DNA of 52,891 nt from Saccoglossus kowalevskii (taxonomy: Eukaryota > Hemichordata > Enteropneusta > Harrimaniidae), in contig NW_003114959.1 of assembly GCF_000003605.2 (NCBI RefSeq), positions 10,593 to 63,483 of the forward strand, in the 5' to 3' direction. Positions 33,346-48,000 of the stretch are shown piece by piece. The notes below the pieces were generated by a model. It was not told the DNA's origin, made no database searches, and saw only the letters and a program-made list of their open reading frames with translations. A program made the position numbers and the translations under genes. Position 1 is the stretch's first letter. The number at the start of each line of letters is the position of its first letter.

Positions 33346-35068
33346 GTAAAAAAAAAAAAAATCAGCATGGCGAGCATTGCCAAGTGACAGCAGTGTTACA
33401 GTTAGTATTGTGCTTACGGTCACATTTAATACAATTGTCTCTACATCTCAGATTATTTATTGGAATAAAGCTTGTTCATTCCAACACACAACTCAATATG
33501 TTCAGTTCATGTGCAGGCAAGGTAGTGGTCGAATCCACCACTCAACCGATGCAAACTCTGTATTTTCTTGGATGTAGAAGACCGACATAAAGCATGCTCT
33601 CTAAAGTGGCACTAGCCAATCAATGACCTATCATATCCGCATTAAACTTTAAATTAGAAAGACTGCAGAATTTGTTTCTTCTGCTTAATGTGTTTTAAAA
33701 GTTTACACTATAAACTAGATGACATTACCAGGTACTTAGACATCGAGACCATTGACACATTGGTGTGTTGTAACAGGGGTATTGGGTTTTCTGCACCATG
33801 AATTTTAAGCTGCATGTCTGAATTCAGTACTCAACTGGCTATGTAATTATTTAACTTGGGCTCAAGGTAGGGAAACTAATGTAATATTCGACATTTGATG
33901 TTAATAGCAAACATACTATTGTAGAGTACTGTGGAAGTGGATTGCATCGAATGTGTCTTGAACCCACGACTGAGAAATGTAATCTTCATGCATGCTAATA
34001 TTTTCATTATTTTATTATATACCGGTATGCGAGTGTACAGATCCATACAAATCCCGGACTTGTTTCAATTTGAAGATGGACAGTTGCCTGTGAATACAGG
34101 AAGGCAGAAAGGTTGTATTTGAATGTGTTTTGGATGTCTGATATGTTGTTTTTAAATAGAGGAAACTAGTATCTACTTATTTGAACCCATATATACACAG
34201 TTAAACACATACTTTTAATAAATCACAAACAAGTATCAAATAAATATTTACTTACAACAAATTTCATCAACTATAAAACATTCTGCATTTTATGCACAAA
34301 ATGAATAATCGCTAATAAAGCAGTCTTCTAAATGAGATATCAATAACCACAATTGAATGCACAGTGTATTTGATATGTATGCATATTGTGATGTCTCCAC
34401 TAAAATCTTGTAACAAGACATAATCTTATTTAAATAATATGTATGCAGCAGAGCAGTAATTCATAAAAAATAACTTTGATTTTGATGCATAAATTATTTA
34501 ACGATGCATGTAACTTAATGAGGCATACATAAAAGCGACTTATCAAAATTAAGACTAAATCTTACCAAAATATAGTTTTAAGCACAATTGCATATGCATA
34601 AAATGCTATGTGGGAAACTAAGGGTCAAGTAATAGCCATATCGTAGGACTGTAAAAAAACATGATGCACACTCTTATGAAAAATGATACATAAAGTCAGA
34701 GGCCGTCAGATAAACGCTTAGCCACTCAAGATAGCAACGTATTTTGTAGGGGTTCCGAAAAGTTGTCATCTTGTACTGCAATCCTTGATTTCATCCAAGG
34801 ATTTCAATAGGTGGAGCCTTCTAGAGAACTAGAAAAAAAAATGGCCATCTCTATTCACTTGCAAGTTTTTCAATGTACAAGTGTCTATATTATGGCAATG
34901 GTCGTTGTCAAATCGACACTAATGATACAGAAAATGTTTTATCAATCGCAGAAAAAAAAGATCGATAGTTACAGCTATCGATAGTCACTTTAAAAATTCT
35001 TGATCAATTCAGTATTGAATGAGAGTTGTAACCATCATTAGTATAAAAGCTTAAAAAATGCAGTTAAT

Positions 35069-35338
35069 AAAGAGATACATACACTATTTAAAGAGATACA
35101 TGCACTATTTAAAGAGGTACATGCACTATTTAAAGAGATACATTGCACTATTTAAAGAGGTACATGCACTATTTAAAGAGATACATTGCAATATTTAAAG
35201 AAGTACATGCACTATTTAAAGAGATACATTGCACTATTTAAAGAAGTACATGCACTATTTAAAGAGATACATTGCACTATTTAAAGAAGTACATGCACTA
35301 TTTAAAGAGGTACATGCACTATTTAAAGCAATACATTA
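35069..35338. repeat. 21/22-base minisatellite, about 12 copies
   Basis: Tandem units TTTAAAGAGGTACATGCACTA (21 bases) alternating with a 22-base form containing ATACATTGCAC. The alternation of G/A and of TGC/TTGC suggests a higher-order dimer in the middle of the array. Confidence 0.92.
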
Positions 35339-35477
35339 CAATACATTTAATATGTAAAGATTCACACAATGTAGACAGTAGTAGTTTGAGCTTATGATAT
35401 TTGAAAATATTGTTCAGTATAATAAAAATCATTCCATACATGACACCTTATCAGTAAGATTAGTGATACCTACTAAT

Positions 35478-35990
35478 GAGGGGGGGGGGGGGCAAGGGTT
35501 ATTTTCGTTCAACGTAATTGCAATATTTTTTTGTTCGTACTACGTAAATTGAAAAAATAAATTCCGTATTTCTGTAATCACAGGCTAGACGTACAACGTA
35601 ATCGATCAAATATTTTTTTCGTACACTGTAAAAATATGTCATTTTTCTCGGTACGTACAAGAATTTACATCCAAATAAAAAAAATCGTAAAGAATAATCC
35701 AGGGAAACTACATTATAGAAACTGTAAAACGACTAGATGACACAATTCACTACAAAATTGAATGTCAAGACGTAAAAGGCCCTCTAACCGAATGAAGAGC
35801 ATTACGAGGGTAATATGCGCGTGCGTGGCGCAGCAATGGCGGAGAATTTGAGTCTGAGAGCTCTTCGGACCATTCAATGTTCCTTTTTTAAAACTGTAAA
35901 CTGTAAAAACGTCTTTTTTTTCGTTGTAAATTGTAAAAAGCCCTTTTTATTTCCCGTAAAACCGTACCAGCTACCCCCCTTGCCTCCCCT
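35478..35990. mobile_element. MITE with 8-base target-site duplication (hAT-like)
   Basis: The 513-base insert is bounded by CTACTAAT at 35470-35477 and 35991-35998, an exact 8-base direct repeat. The left end is GA, a 13-G run and CAAGGG; the right end, read in reverse, is AGGGGAGGCAAGGGGGGTAG, so the ends are imperfectly inverted around GGCAAGGG. Eight-base duplications are typical of hAT and P superfamilies. The interior has many 'tacgtaaa/ttgtaaa' motifs in both orientations (for example ACTGTAAACTGTAAAAACG) and no transposase. Confidence 0.75.
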
Positions 35991-36439
35991 CTACTAATCC
36001 CTCATCAAATTGTAATTGCTTGTTGCATGATGCAACATATCGTGGTTTGGTACTAAAGTTCAGCTATTGGTGGCATACTGATCAATAAATCATAACCATT
36101 ATATTTACTAGTAAGTAATATTTCAAAAGAGATGCATAAACAGAATAGCATTGCTGAAATTTATGAAGATTATTAGTTTCATTGTGAAGGAATGAGTCTG
36201 AAGTCAAATTAACTGATGACTTTTATCTGACTTTACAGATTCTAAAAATGAATCACTCACACCAAGATCACTTTCAAATAGTCTCAACTCGGTTTCTGCA
36301 TAGTTATGTTTCATATGGTCACATGACAGGTCACATGACAAGTGCATTAACTCAGCGCCACCTATGGATGTCTTAACATAATGCTTTTCTTTAAATATCA
36401 AACTGAAGACAGGATCTGGTAAAGACAATATGTCATTAA

Positions 36440-38999
36440 CTATCCTTCCATTTTGGAGTTTTGATTATAATGTAAATTGACAACAAGAGATGAAGGCGTG
36501 GTAGGATCTGCAACAATCAATTCCTGTCCTTCAATCAAACCCAGTTCTGTAACAATAAATCAGAAAAGAAAAAAATTTACCTGACATGGAATTTAATGAA
36601 TTTATATACATTTGTGTTCTGCTGTATGACCAAGAAATGTTAATATTTCACAAATATTCTACAATGGGCAAATGTGTGGTATTTTAATAGAGATGTAAAG
36701 CAGAATACATTACCAAAACAAAGTACAAGTTAGTATTCATTGTACACGCCTCTACTACACCTTTCCTGAATGCAACAGCCTGATTGATCTGACCAACTTA
36801 CCTTTAAGTTTCTTGGTCAAATTGACTTTAGTTCTTTTTTCTATTGATTCCACAGTTTGCATGTAAAGTGTTCTATGTTTACCATCTATGGTGGTAGTAA
36901 TGCCGGGTGCTTTCAGCTGACTGCAGAGAGAAATAATGCCACACATAAACAACATTTTGGATTTATGACTTCCAGATTAGTCTGTAGCCAGATCCCCATA
37001 GCAACCTGGCATGACTTTGTAAAGTGATTTGTGTTGAGTATATGCACATTAGATTGTTGTTTTGAGCTATTTTAAAGTGATTTTATACAGTTAAGAATAT
37101 GCATATCTCAATGGGTGTGTAGTTGAACATTCAGCCAATACTGTAAGACAATTTTTTTAGTTATAACTATGGACACTTGTAACCACTATATCACAGCAGA
37201 TGATACTAAATAAAGTACTGCATTGGTTGAACATCTACCTGCAATCGTCCTCACATATAATAAGTTAGGAATTTTAATGGGGTCACATGACCACATATGG
37301 TCATGACATATGTTGATCAGATCTAGTGTGCAATGTTTTCAATATAACACAGTGTGAATGTTTTTATGTACTCCTGATATGACTATGGATGTACAAACAT
37401 ACAGACGAACAATAGACTGACGGACGGAAGCTAGTAACCACTCTCCTGCAGGCAACATGCCAGATAATAAAGCTTTTGATTCCTAGATGAGACATTGTAA
37501 ACTGTTATCAATAATGTTAATGCCACTGGTATTTTGTAAATCAGAGTCACTGAGATTAATCTTAAGGTTTGACACAGTAAATGTGAGCCACAGAAACAGG
37601 TAGCAGTGAAAATCAAAGAAAGCTTAGAAAGAACTCCCAGGTGCTGATAGTATTAGAGACACATTAAAAATAATTCGAAATTACTTATACTTGATGGAAA
37701 AGCTGAAAACTAATTATGCAAATCAGAAAATTAATATAAACAGATTTGAGTGTAAAACTAATGAGGTCTGCGCAATGTAACAAATCATCTCTGTACCAAG
37801 TTTTATTGAAATGTGATTAGAACCACAAAATTATGAATTATAATGCTAATTAGGGAATTAATATCAACAGATTTTAACCCCAAACTAATCAGGTTTGTAC
37901 ATTGTCCTAGAGCATCTTTGTACTAAGTTTCATAGAAATGGAATAATTTGTACTTTAGATATCAGTGTGATAGCCTAAAATTGGTAAGGTAATTAATATG
38001 TACAGATTTTTACCCACAATTAATTAGGTCTGTCTATTGCCCTACAGCATCCATGTACAACGTTTCATTTGAACGTGATGATTAGTACTTGAGATATCAG
38101 TGTGAAAGTTGAAAATAGGTTAATTATGCAAATTAGGTGATTAATATGCATAAATATTTACTGACACTAATTGGGTCTCTGCATAGTTCTAGATTCGTTG
38201 AAATGTGATGATTAGTACTTGAGATATCAGTGGAAAAGCTGAAAATTAATTATGCAAATTAGGTAATTAATATGCACAATTATTTACCCTATACCTAATC
38301 AGGTCTCTGCATAGTCCTAGAAGATCTATGTACCCAGTTTCATTGAAATATGATGATTAGTACTTGAGATATCTGTGGAAAAGCTGAAAATTAGCTAATT
38401 ATGCAAATTAGGTGATTAATATGCACAAATATTTATCCCAAAACAACCAATCTCTGCATAGTCTTTGAGTATCTATGTACCAAGTTTCACTGAAATGTAA
38501 TGCTTACTACTTAAAATATCAAAAGCTGAAAATTAATTATGAAAATTAGGTAATTAATATATTACCCTAAAAACCATCAGGTCTGTTCAGTGGCCTATGA
38601 CATCTAGGTACCTAGTTTTATTGAAATGTGATGTTTAGTACTTGGGATATCAGTGACAAATTGACTAATTATGCAAATTGGATAATTAATATGCACAGAT
38701 TTTTATCAGAAACTTATCACATCTGCGCATTAGTTCAGAGCAACTATGTACCAAGTTTCATCAAAATCCAATGAGTGGTTCTTTAGAACAGCTAACAATT
38801 AGCTAATTATTATGCAAATTAGGTAATTAACACGCACAGATTTTTACCAAAAACTAATCAAATCTGCGCATTGGCCCAGAGCATCTATGCACCAAGTTTC
38901 ATCAAAAACCAATGTATGGTTCTTGAGATAGCAGTGGAACAGACAGACACACAAACACACAAACACACACATACATACATACATACATACATACATACA

Positions 39000-39031
<32 letters not shown>

Positions 39032-42000
39032 CAAACAAACAGACACACTAACTGCTTCGCACATGGAAGTCAAAAATAAATACCATCTTACATCAGTTAT
39101 CAAAACAAAATAACAATGCTGCTTGCACTTAATTTGTATTTTCATCATATCATCGCAAAACCAACTGTAGACCTGTTTAAGTAGTTGGGTCTAGTTTTCC
39201 TATTTCAGAATTGTATTTTGCACAAATAATATGGGTAATAAACCATCATATCATATCATCTCATCTAAAATGGCCACCAGTTGGCCATATCTGATAGAAT
39301 CAAAACAAAAATGTGTAGATGTTTGACATCATCTGTTGGATTTGTACTAAGTCTGAAACAAATTGGCCAACGAAAATCTGCGGCGGATCAGTAAATGCTT
39401 CTCATTTTGGACACTAAAAGCAGGATAGACTTCATAACTTACATGGATGAGTTTTCAATAAGGTAACTTAGTAATTCTTGCAGTGTAGTGTCTTCATCAA
39501 AGGTAAGTGTCTGGGGAACTTGACTACAAGAAATACAGTCTTCCTGTTGACAAATAGAACAAATGTTAATGATACTGTCATTTTCATCACAGCATGCTTG
39601 CAGGTTATTTTTGTCTTATAGTCAACTTATTCAGGAATAAGTATCAGCAATCAGACAGTGACATCTAAACAACCACTCACAGTGTAGATAAATATTTAAT
39701 TTCACTGTCTTCTCTAGGCAGTTACACTCACCTTTCTTTCAGCTTCAAATGTATATGTATAAAGACCATCAATATCATTGAACACCATGTAATTATTAAG
39801 AGGCATACAACAACTGGTGAGATAAATAAAAGGTTTACAAAAATTACAAATCAAAGAAAGCTTAGAAAGAACTCCCGTGTGCTGAGATACTGAGTATTGG
39901 AGACACGTTAAAAATTAATTCAAAATTACTTGAACTTGAGATGTTGATGGAAACGCAGAAAATTAATTATGCAAATAAGGTAACGAACAGATTTAAGTGT
40001 AAAACTAATAAGGTCTGCACAATGTACCAAGTTTCATTGAAATGTGATTAGAACCAAAAAAATATTCATTATTATGCTAATTAGAGAATTAATATGAACA
40101 GATTTTAACCCAAAATTAATCAGGCTGTCTATTGTCCAAGACCATTTATGTACCAAGTTTTATTCAAATGTGATGATCAATACTTGAGATATACAGTATT
40201 AATTAATTATGTTAATTAGGTGATTAAGAAGCATAAATATTTACCAAAAACTAATATGGTGTATAGTCCTAGGTTCATTGAAATGTGACAGGTACTCTTG
40301 AAAAGTTTCGTTGAAATCCAATGAGTGGTTTTTAGACATCAGTGCAACAGCCATAGAACAGCAAAAAATTAACTAATTATGCAAATTAATCAGGTCTCTG
40401 CGTAGTCCTAGAATATATATGTCGCAAGTCTCATTGAAATGTGATGATTAGTACTTGACATATCAGGTGAAAAGCTGAAAATTAACTAATTATGCTAATA
40501 AGGTGATTAATATGCACAAATATTTACCCAAAACTAATTAGGTCTCTGCACAGTCCTCAAGTAACTATGTACCAAGTTTCATTGAAACGTAATCATTATT
40601 ACTGGAAATATCAAAACCTGAAAATTAATTAATTATACAAATTAGGTAATTAATATGTACTGATATTACCCTAAAAACTATCAGGTCTGTGCAGTGTCAT
40701 ATGACATCTATGTTTTATTGAAATGTTATGATTAGTACTTGAGATATCAGTGGAAAAGCCGAAAATTGATTAATCATTATGTAAATTAGGTAATTAATAA
40801 TATTAACAGATTTTTACCCAAAACTAATCAAATCTACGCACTAGTTCAGAGAATCCATGTGCCAAGTTTCATTAAAATCCAATGAGTGGTTCTTCAGATA
40901 TCAGTGGAACAGTCTTGGAACAGCTAAAAATCAGCTAATTATCATGCAAATTAGGTAATTAATATTCATAGATTTTTACCAAAACCTAATCAGCTCTGCG
41001 CATTATCCCAGAGCATCTATGTACCAAATTTCACCAAAATTTGATTAGTGGTTCTTGAGATAACGGTGGAACAAAAAAAGTGACATACATACATACATAC
41101 ATACATACATACATACATACAGACAGGGTAACTGCAAAGACTCCCTTTTGTGCTTCGCACACGGGAGTCAAAAATCACTGTCACAAGTATTTTTTTTGGA
41201 CCTAACTGCTTTCAGTTGGTTTAACAACTGAAGAGAGCATGCAACCTATAAACTGTTTGTTGTCATAGTTACTCACCTGGTTGCTAGTTTAAATGCTTCA
41301 GTTACACATGCTGCAGCAATGACTGCATTTGTAGATGCAACAGCGGGGATAATATGTTTCACTACACCTGCAACATCAAATATCACTATAGTTAATACTG
41401 AAGAACTTGGTTCACTGTAGCCATGGTAACTGATAATGCTGGGTTACATGATAGAATCCTTTCAAAGCTTAAAATGCAGAAATTAAACAAAACACAAAGG
41501 GTTAATTCTTACCCTGAGTCAGCCTGTATGTCACCCCCTGTATGTTATAATGTTTAGCTCTTTCTAATGCTTTGTCAAATATCCACTGTATATGTGCCGG
41601 ATCATCACCATCAATGGGAATATTCTCTGAAATGACACAATGTTTAATCACAAAATACAAGACAATAGACCCATATGTGAGCTTTGCCAGGACATCGCAG
41701 GAAACTGGATTGCAAACAAGATTGAAAACTACTTGATTTCAAACACACGAATGGAAAAATCCATTTGCAAAAAATAGGATGTAAGAATTTGAATTCAAAA
41801 TAGTCATTTTGGGCAAAAGAATTGAAAACATAAAATACAAAAATCATGAATAATTGAATCCTAAGAACATTGAACACTGAATATACACAAGTCATTTCAG
41901 ATTTGAGTACCCTATCAAAGGTGGTGGAACTTTTGATATGCAAATAAGTTTTCAACCATTTAGGTCAAATCAAACACTGCTGGCAACTTTGCTAGGGATA

Positions 42001-45000
42001 TAGAAATGTTTGAAGGGACATTGATAGGGAGATATCGGTTTGCATGATCAGTTTATTTTGACACCTGCTGTAACACACTGACAGGTGCATAGCCAGCACC
42101 CTATGTGTTCATAGTATATGTTATGCTAAGAATGGATACACAACTGATCTACAACATTTATAACAAATCAAATTTGATACGTCTTACCTCCAAATGGATG
42201 TTCTTGAGGCCAAACTAATACCTTAGCGTATTCTATGCAATGTTCTGGTAACCTTGGTGTATGTGCAATAGTACACATTGGAAACACCACCTGTAGTGAT
42301 AAAAGACATGAAGAAAGTCACAGCCATGCAAATTGAAAGCAATCAGTTTTTTTACTAGTATTATACATGTTTCTATTCCATTTTATGAAATGTACATCAA
42401 CATATACACTACTACAAATAGATATCAGCACTGGTCATCAATGTTACAGAGTAACATGTATATATAGTTGTCCCTTTCTCCTCATTAAGAGACAGGATTC
42501 CAAACACCTCAGTGTAAGATGGACTCAAGATGTTCAAATCCAGTCACCAAAGTGAGTATACCTGGCATAACAATGAAAAGTTAAAGTATATCAGTTTTGA
42601 AAGAAAATAGATACAGTACACAGACACAGGTTGACAGATTTGGGACACTTTCACAAACAGAAAAACTATGTGAGTAAAACAGTGAAATCAATAACATTTA
42701 AAGTGTGCAAATATGTAATAATAAATTTAAACAAATAAGCTTTACACTGTCAACATTTTGTTGATTGACAACACAAACTGAACACATGAATGATCTCTAC
42801 CTTAGTTTGATGTGATCATTGAATTGTTGAAATCTTAGAGAACATAACTTACACGTACCTGTGGTGGGTAGAGATCTAGTGTACACTCAATGCATGCTGT
42901 GAGACCGGGCAGTATGACTCTGGCACTGCCTTTGAATCCTTCAGTACCACCGTCAATTAACGGAATAATACTGGATTGATCTAAAATCCCATCTTCATAA
43001 TTAACTAGACTAAGCTGAAAAATAAAGATACTTGAAACATCAATTATAATAGAGAACATATATATGTACTTGCTTGATTTTGCATCCATGCTCGACTAAG
43101 TTGCCCCACCCCCAACTTTTCAGGAATTTTTATTTCTTGGGTCACATAAACCTTGTCTTTCAACATTGTTTGACTTTTCTGAATACTAATAATCCAATTA
43201 CAGTGTGGATATTGACTGCCGTGAATAAATATGAATGAGTAAATTATGTTTCAACAATGACCTGTTAATGACAGTGAATACTTCTATTCACTTTCAGTTT
43301 AGCTTTTAAAAATTGCTAATCACCCCTTTTTTTTTTAAATCAAGCTGTGTTTTTTTAAATCAACTCCAACATATATACAAGAATATTGTAATAAAACGTG
43401 TATATTTTTTGTGACCATTTCTGTTTCGTCATTGTAAAAGTGCTGAAATCAAAAATGATGTTGCAATTCATTTCGCAATTTTATTTAAAAAAAAAAAGAC
43501 GTAATATTCCCTTTAATCTGACATCTTGTGAACAAAAATGGTATTTTTTGATAGGGATTGCCTGACTTGGATTATTTGAGAAGAGTACCCTGGGTGCTAA
43601 TCAGACAAATAATTAAAGGTGTTAATGCTATCACAAGAATAGACTGTATTTGTACAATTCTTATTTAATTACTCCAGGTGTTATTTCACATGAGGGCTAA
43701 CAGATCAATGATGATTGACTGGTGGACAGTTATGAACATGAATTGTATATGCTACATTGTTTTTATTGCTAATTACACAAATTTATTGACCCGACTTTAT
43801 TTTATGTGTATTTTATTGTCTATGGTCAAAGCAAGTAATATTTTATTTAATGATTCAGTATACAACAATGCGCTGTTTTGTTTACATGTGCATATACATT
43901 AAATAGCTTTTTGAGTAAATCCAATTTGGTAGACTGATAAATATTTCTAGATAACTATCATATGAACAAGCTGTATAACTATGTAATGAATCGCATTTCA
44001 CATTCTCAGAAGTCAATCAATACATATAATATGCTTTGTGTCAACAAAAACAGATTGAATGTATTGTATGTTGTAGTGGTGTAGTCTTACCAACATTCCA
44101 TTCAGCCACCTCCTTGCTACTATAGAGTCTAACCCACATATAACAATATGGAATTCTGAAACAAAAGAATGGCACATGTCAACAATATATGTATAAATGC
44201 TACTATAATGAGCAAAATAAGCAAAAACACCATCACTGTCAATGACATTTGCTAGGTTTACATGACAGCATTTAATTGGAGCCAAATTATTGCTCCACCC
44301 AACAATTTTGCATTTGGCTCGGCTCGTTCAGAGCAGAGCAGGATTAGCACCCTTTATGTGTGGTTCTTGTTTACACAGAACACAAGTCATAAACATACTG
44401 GGTTTTAATTTTGCTTATTTCGCCGACTGGAAAATGCACTAAATTAAAACCCAGTGAATATGTAAAATTTAGCATAGAACACCGTATTTAAATTATAAAA
44501 ACCGTGAATTTAAAACCCACTGAATATGCCTGAAATGGTAAATGAGCGAAATTTAAACCCAATTAAAATTAGTCATTTTACAGTTTGTCCCCGTTTAAGA
44601 CTACATCAAACAATGACTGATAAACTCAGCTAATATCTCACTCAGTGAATTGGTGCTACACATGTGAATGTATCTGTTCTATTATAAGCACATAATCTCA
44701 AATAAATAACATGTATTTGTATTTCTATAGTCAAAATAAGTAATTATTCAGTACATGTATCCATTAATCAAATCATACATGTATGTATGTAAGTGCTTTT
44801 ATTGGAGATATGCGTCTAATAGAGCAATACTGTACACATGATGTTTCTATGGTAATGACAAAATACTTTACATAGATTTTCTGAAGACTATACTCACGTC
44901 TGTAATATGAACCATCACAATCCTGAATTTTTTGAAAATGACTACAAGCATTAGTCAAGGAAATGACAAATCATAAATTCCTGAGTATGCATTTAGTTCT

Positions 45001-48000
45001 TCCACCTAAACATATGTAATACAGATTAGCTGGTAATCTATATTACGCTGACAAGGTAGTTGCATCTCTCAACTATGACAGTTATTAAGAATTATACTAC
45101 AATTAATTGAACTCAAGACATGCAAAGTAGAAAGTTTCTTCACTACATGAAATCTGAATGGGATACTTTGATTTCATGGTTGGGTCAGCATAAAATGTTT
45201 GTGTAATTTATCTTTGTTAGTAATTAAAAACATGTGAATAGTTCATAGTCCCCTGATGTACCTCAAAGTCGTAATGACAATAGAGGGCCCTTATATTCAC
45301 TTCACTTGTACAATTACATTTCAGTACATTAAGTGTTTAAACCCGCAATTCCAGTATGACCTGTGCTAATGTAATGTTGCTTAAATGGAGAATGCTATTT
45401 TATAATTTCAAAATAAAAAGATACGGTGTGACATTACAGCCTGGTACTCTGTTATTTATAAATTTTGCAGCAACTTCAGCCTTAGATTTACCAACATCTT
45501 TACTTCTATAAATGATAAAAAACACACATGAGTTGATGCTTAATTGAAGGTAGGTTTGCAGTCTACAAGACGAGGTAATAAATAAAATATACTAGAACAC
45601 AAAAATATGATATATAATAATATATATAATAGGCAATATTGGGTAATCATAAGTATTCAATATAAATAGATGTTTTGGGCAATGGCATGGGTACAGTATG
45701 ATTTCCTGGGTGGACATTGCAGTCTCTGTGTCTTAGATGGACATCACCTTACCTAAATAAGAACTGTCTATTAAGATTGGAAACATCTATTGTGTCCATG
45801 TCAATGACATCAATTTGTCGAAAACCACTCAGAGCCTGAAATTAAACACACTTCATCAATCTATAGGATACATGGTAGTTGTGAAGGAAGTAAATACAGA
45901 GGTTGTCAGGTTGACCACTATTCCAGCCACCTTCAGCTTGCCTCACCTACATTAGTTTACATTTGAATGAATAGATGTGTAACCGGTGGTTCTTGTGGTC
46001 AAGTGGCTTCACATTCCGCCACCAACCCTCAGTACAAAACTATTAAGCACAACAGATTAAAGATATCAAAATGTTTAACCCAAAATGTGGTGCATACATG
46101 CATTTTTTTTTTTTCATAATTTTGAACCATTTGGACCTGATCGAATTCTGGCTGGATCTGCAAAAAATATTGTGAAAAGTGTCAAAATTTGACATTGATA
46201 TTGAAAAAATTGGTGATATACAAAACAAACAAACAAACAAACACAAGAATTTTAAGTTATTCATTGATGTAATTTTTTTGGAGGAATCATATTACAAACT
46301 ATCACATCAACACACACACCGTATTTGTTATATTGAAAATGGATCTTGAATAGAAGCACATACAAACCAAAAATTGCAATTTAATTTTTGAAATATTACT
46401 TATTTTGACCATAGACACCTCTCTGCAATTTACATGACACTATACGCTATTAATAAAGTAAATAAGATGTGTTTGTTGATGTGATGGATGATAATAAAGA
46501 GTGAACAATTGGTGAAACAAACAAGAGTTACAGTATGCTTACAAGATTTTTCAATAATTCACATCCCAAGCCGCCAGCACCGACAACCAATATACGACAG
46601 GTCTCCAATAAAAAAGTTAACATCTGAAACAAAACACAAGTACTACTGCAAATAAGAAATTGTGAAGCAATCATCTATGAAAAATGTGTGTTCAACATTT
46701 GTTAATAAACTTCATTAGAAATAACTGCCCTCTCAAGTTATATTTAGGAGAATACACAATTGCAGAAAATATCCATATTTTTACCTCAGGATTTGGTTCA
46801 AAGTCTGGATGTGCAAATGGCCCAGTCCGCTCTAGAAATTTACGAATATGATTCCATCGTCCAGGCCATTCAATGTCAACTCTGTTAGAGTCCACTGCCA
46901 TTCTGAAGGGAAACAAATTGAAGATGGTTCACTGTATGTATAAAATATACATATACTAATCAGAATTAGATTATAACAAGGATGTACAAGTCAAGGGTAT
47001 GCAAGTATGTAATATGTGATTAAGATCTTACAAGAATTAAAGGAAATTCAAAGAAATTGCGAGATGATCCCAAAATCTGGAAACATACAGTTCTAAAAAA
47101 TACTAATGCAAATGAGGAATATGTGAAATAACTGACTACTGTTCATCTCAGATCATCTTTGATAGTGTTCATACTTTTTCACCAGGCATGCATGTTGCGT
47201 ATTTTAATTCAGCGATAATCTTGCTCATTTCTGATTATGCAAAATAGACCTTTTTTATGGTCTACTGCATTCTGTGAATATGTCTGAATACACACAAAGA
47301 TTGTCACATGTCACTGTACATGGTCATGAAAGTTACATACCATTTTCCCAATGTACAATGTATGCCTGTTCCATATGATATAGCGAATTGGATATTTTTG
47401 ATATCCCACTCCCAAAATTCAATGATTTGATTGGTTGCGACAAGTCAATTGACAACTTGGCAGTATATTTTTTTAAATCCTTTTAGAATATACTAAATAA
47501 TATTTTTGCTATGTACTGGTAATCTCAGCCATTCATCAATGTGTGTTTAGCTGTTAATTGCAAATACAGACATTGTCATTTCTCCCAACTAAAAATAGTA
47601 GTGCTTGGGAATTGTTTTTTATTAAATGAATAAAAGTCTATTGGTAGAAATGTTACCAATGTTCCCTAAAACAGCAAATATATTGATTTCCAAAAAAATC
47701 AGCAAAATCATTTGGCGGTCAGTTGACTATATTGTCAGTAATTGTATTTGATGATGGCAGTTTTGCATGCAAATAGTTGTGATCTAAAATGTTTATCTTT
47801 TGGATTTATTTATTAAGACAAAAAGCTGTGAAATGAATACATCGGGTAATTAAAATTTCCAATTTGTGACCGTGTGATATCAACTTTATTAAATTTGTGT
47901 AGTACTTTTTAAATTACTGCATTAATAAATCCAATATTACGAAGTCACGAATTGGAGATCCTCTATATTATAAATCATTGATTGTGGGTAATATGACAGT

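Larger units (their letters stand above)
32152..36439. other. TSR2-UBA3 convergent intergenic spacer
   Basis: No intact gene. Contains the second copy of the 285-base repeat (32708-32991), a possible retroelement relic (33020-33340), a 21/22-base minisatellite (35069-35338) and a MITE with 8-base target duplication (35478-35990). The sequence between 33600 and 35060 shows nothing I can name. UBA3 3' UTR must occupy the right end; I saw no canonical minus-strand AATAAA close to the stop. Confidence 0.65.

Noticed and set aside
38844-39148. Frames of repeated MYVCMYVC / HTYIHTYI
   Set aside because: Products of the (CATA)n microsatellite.
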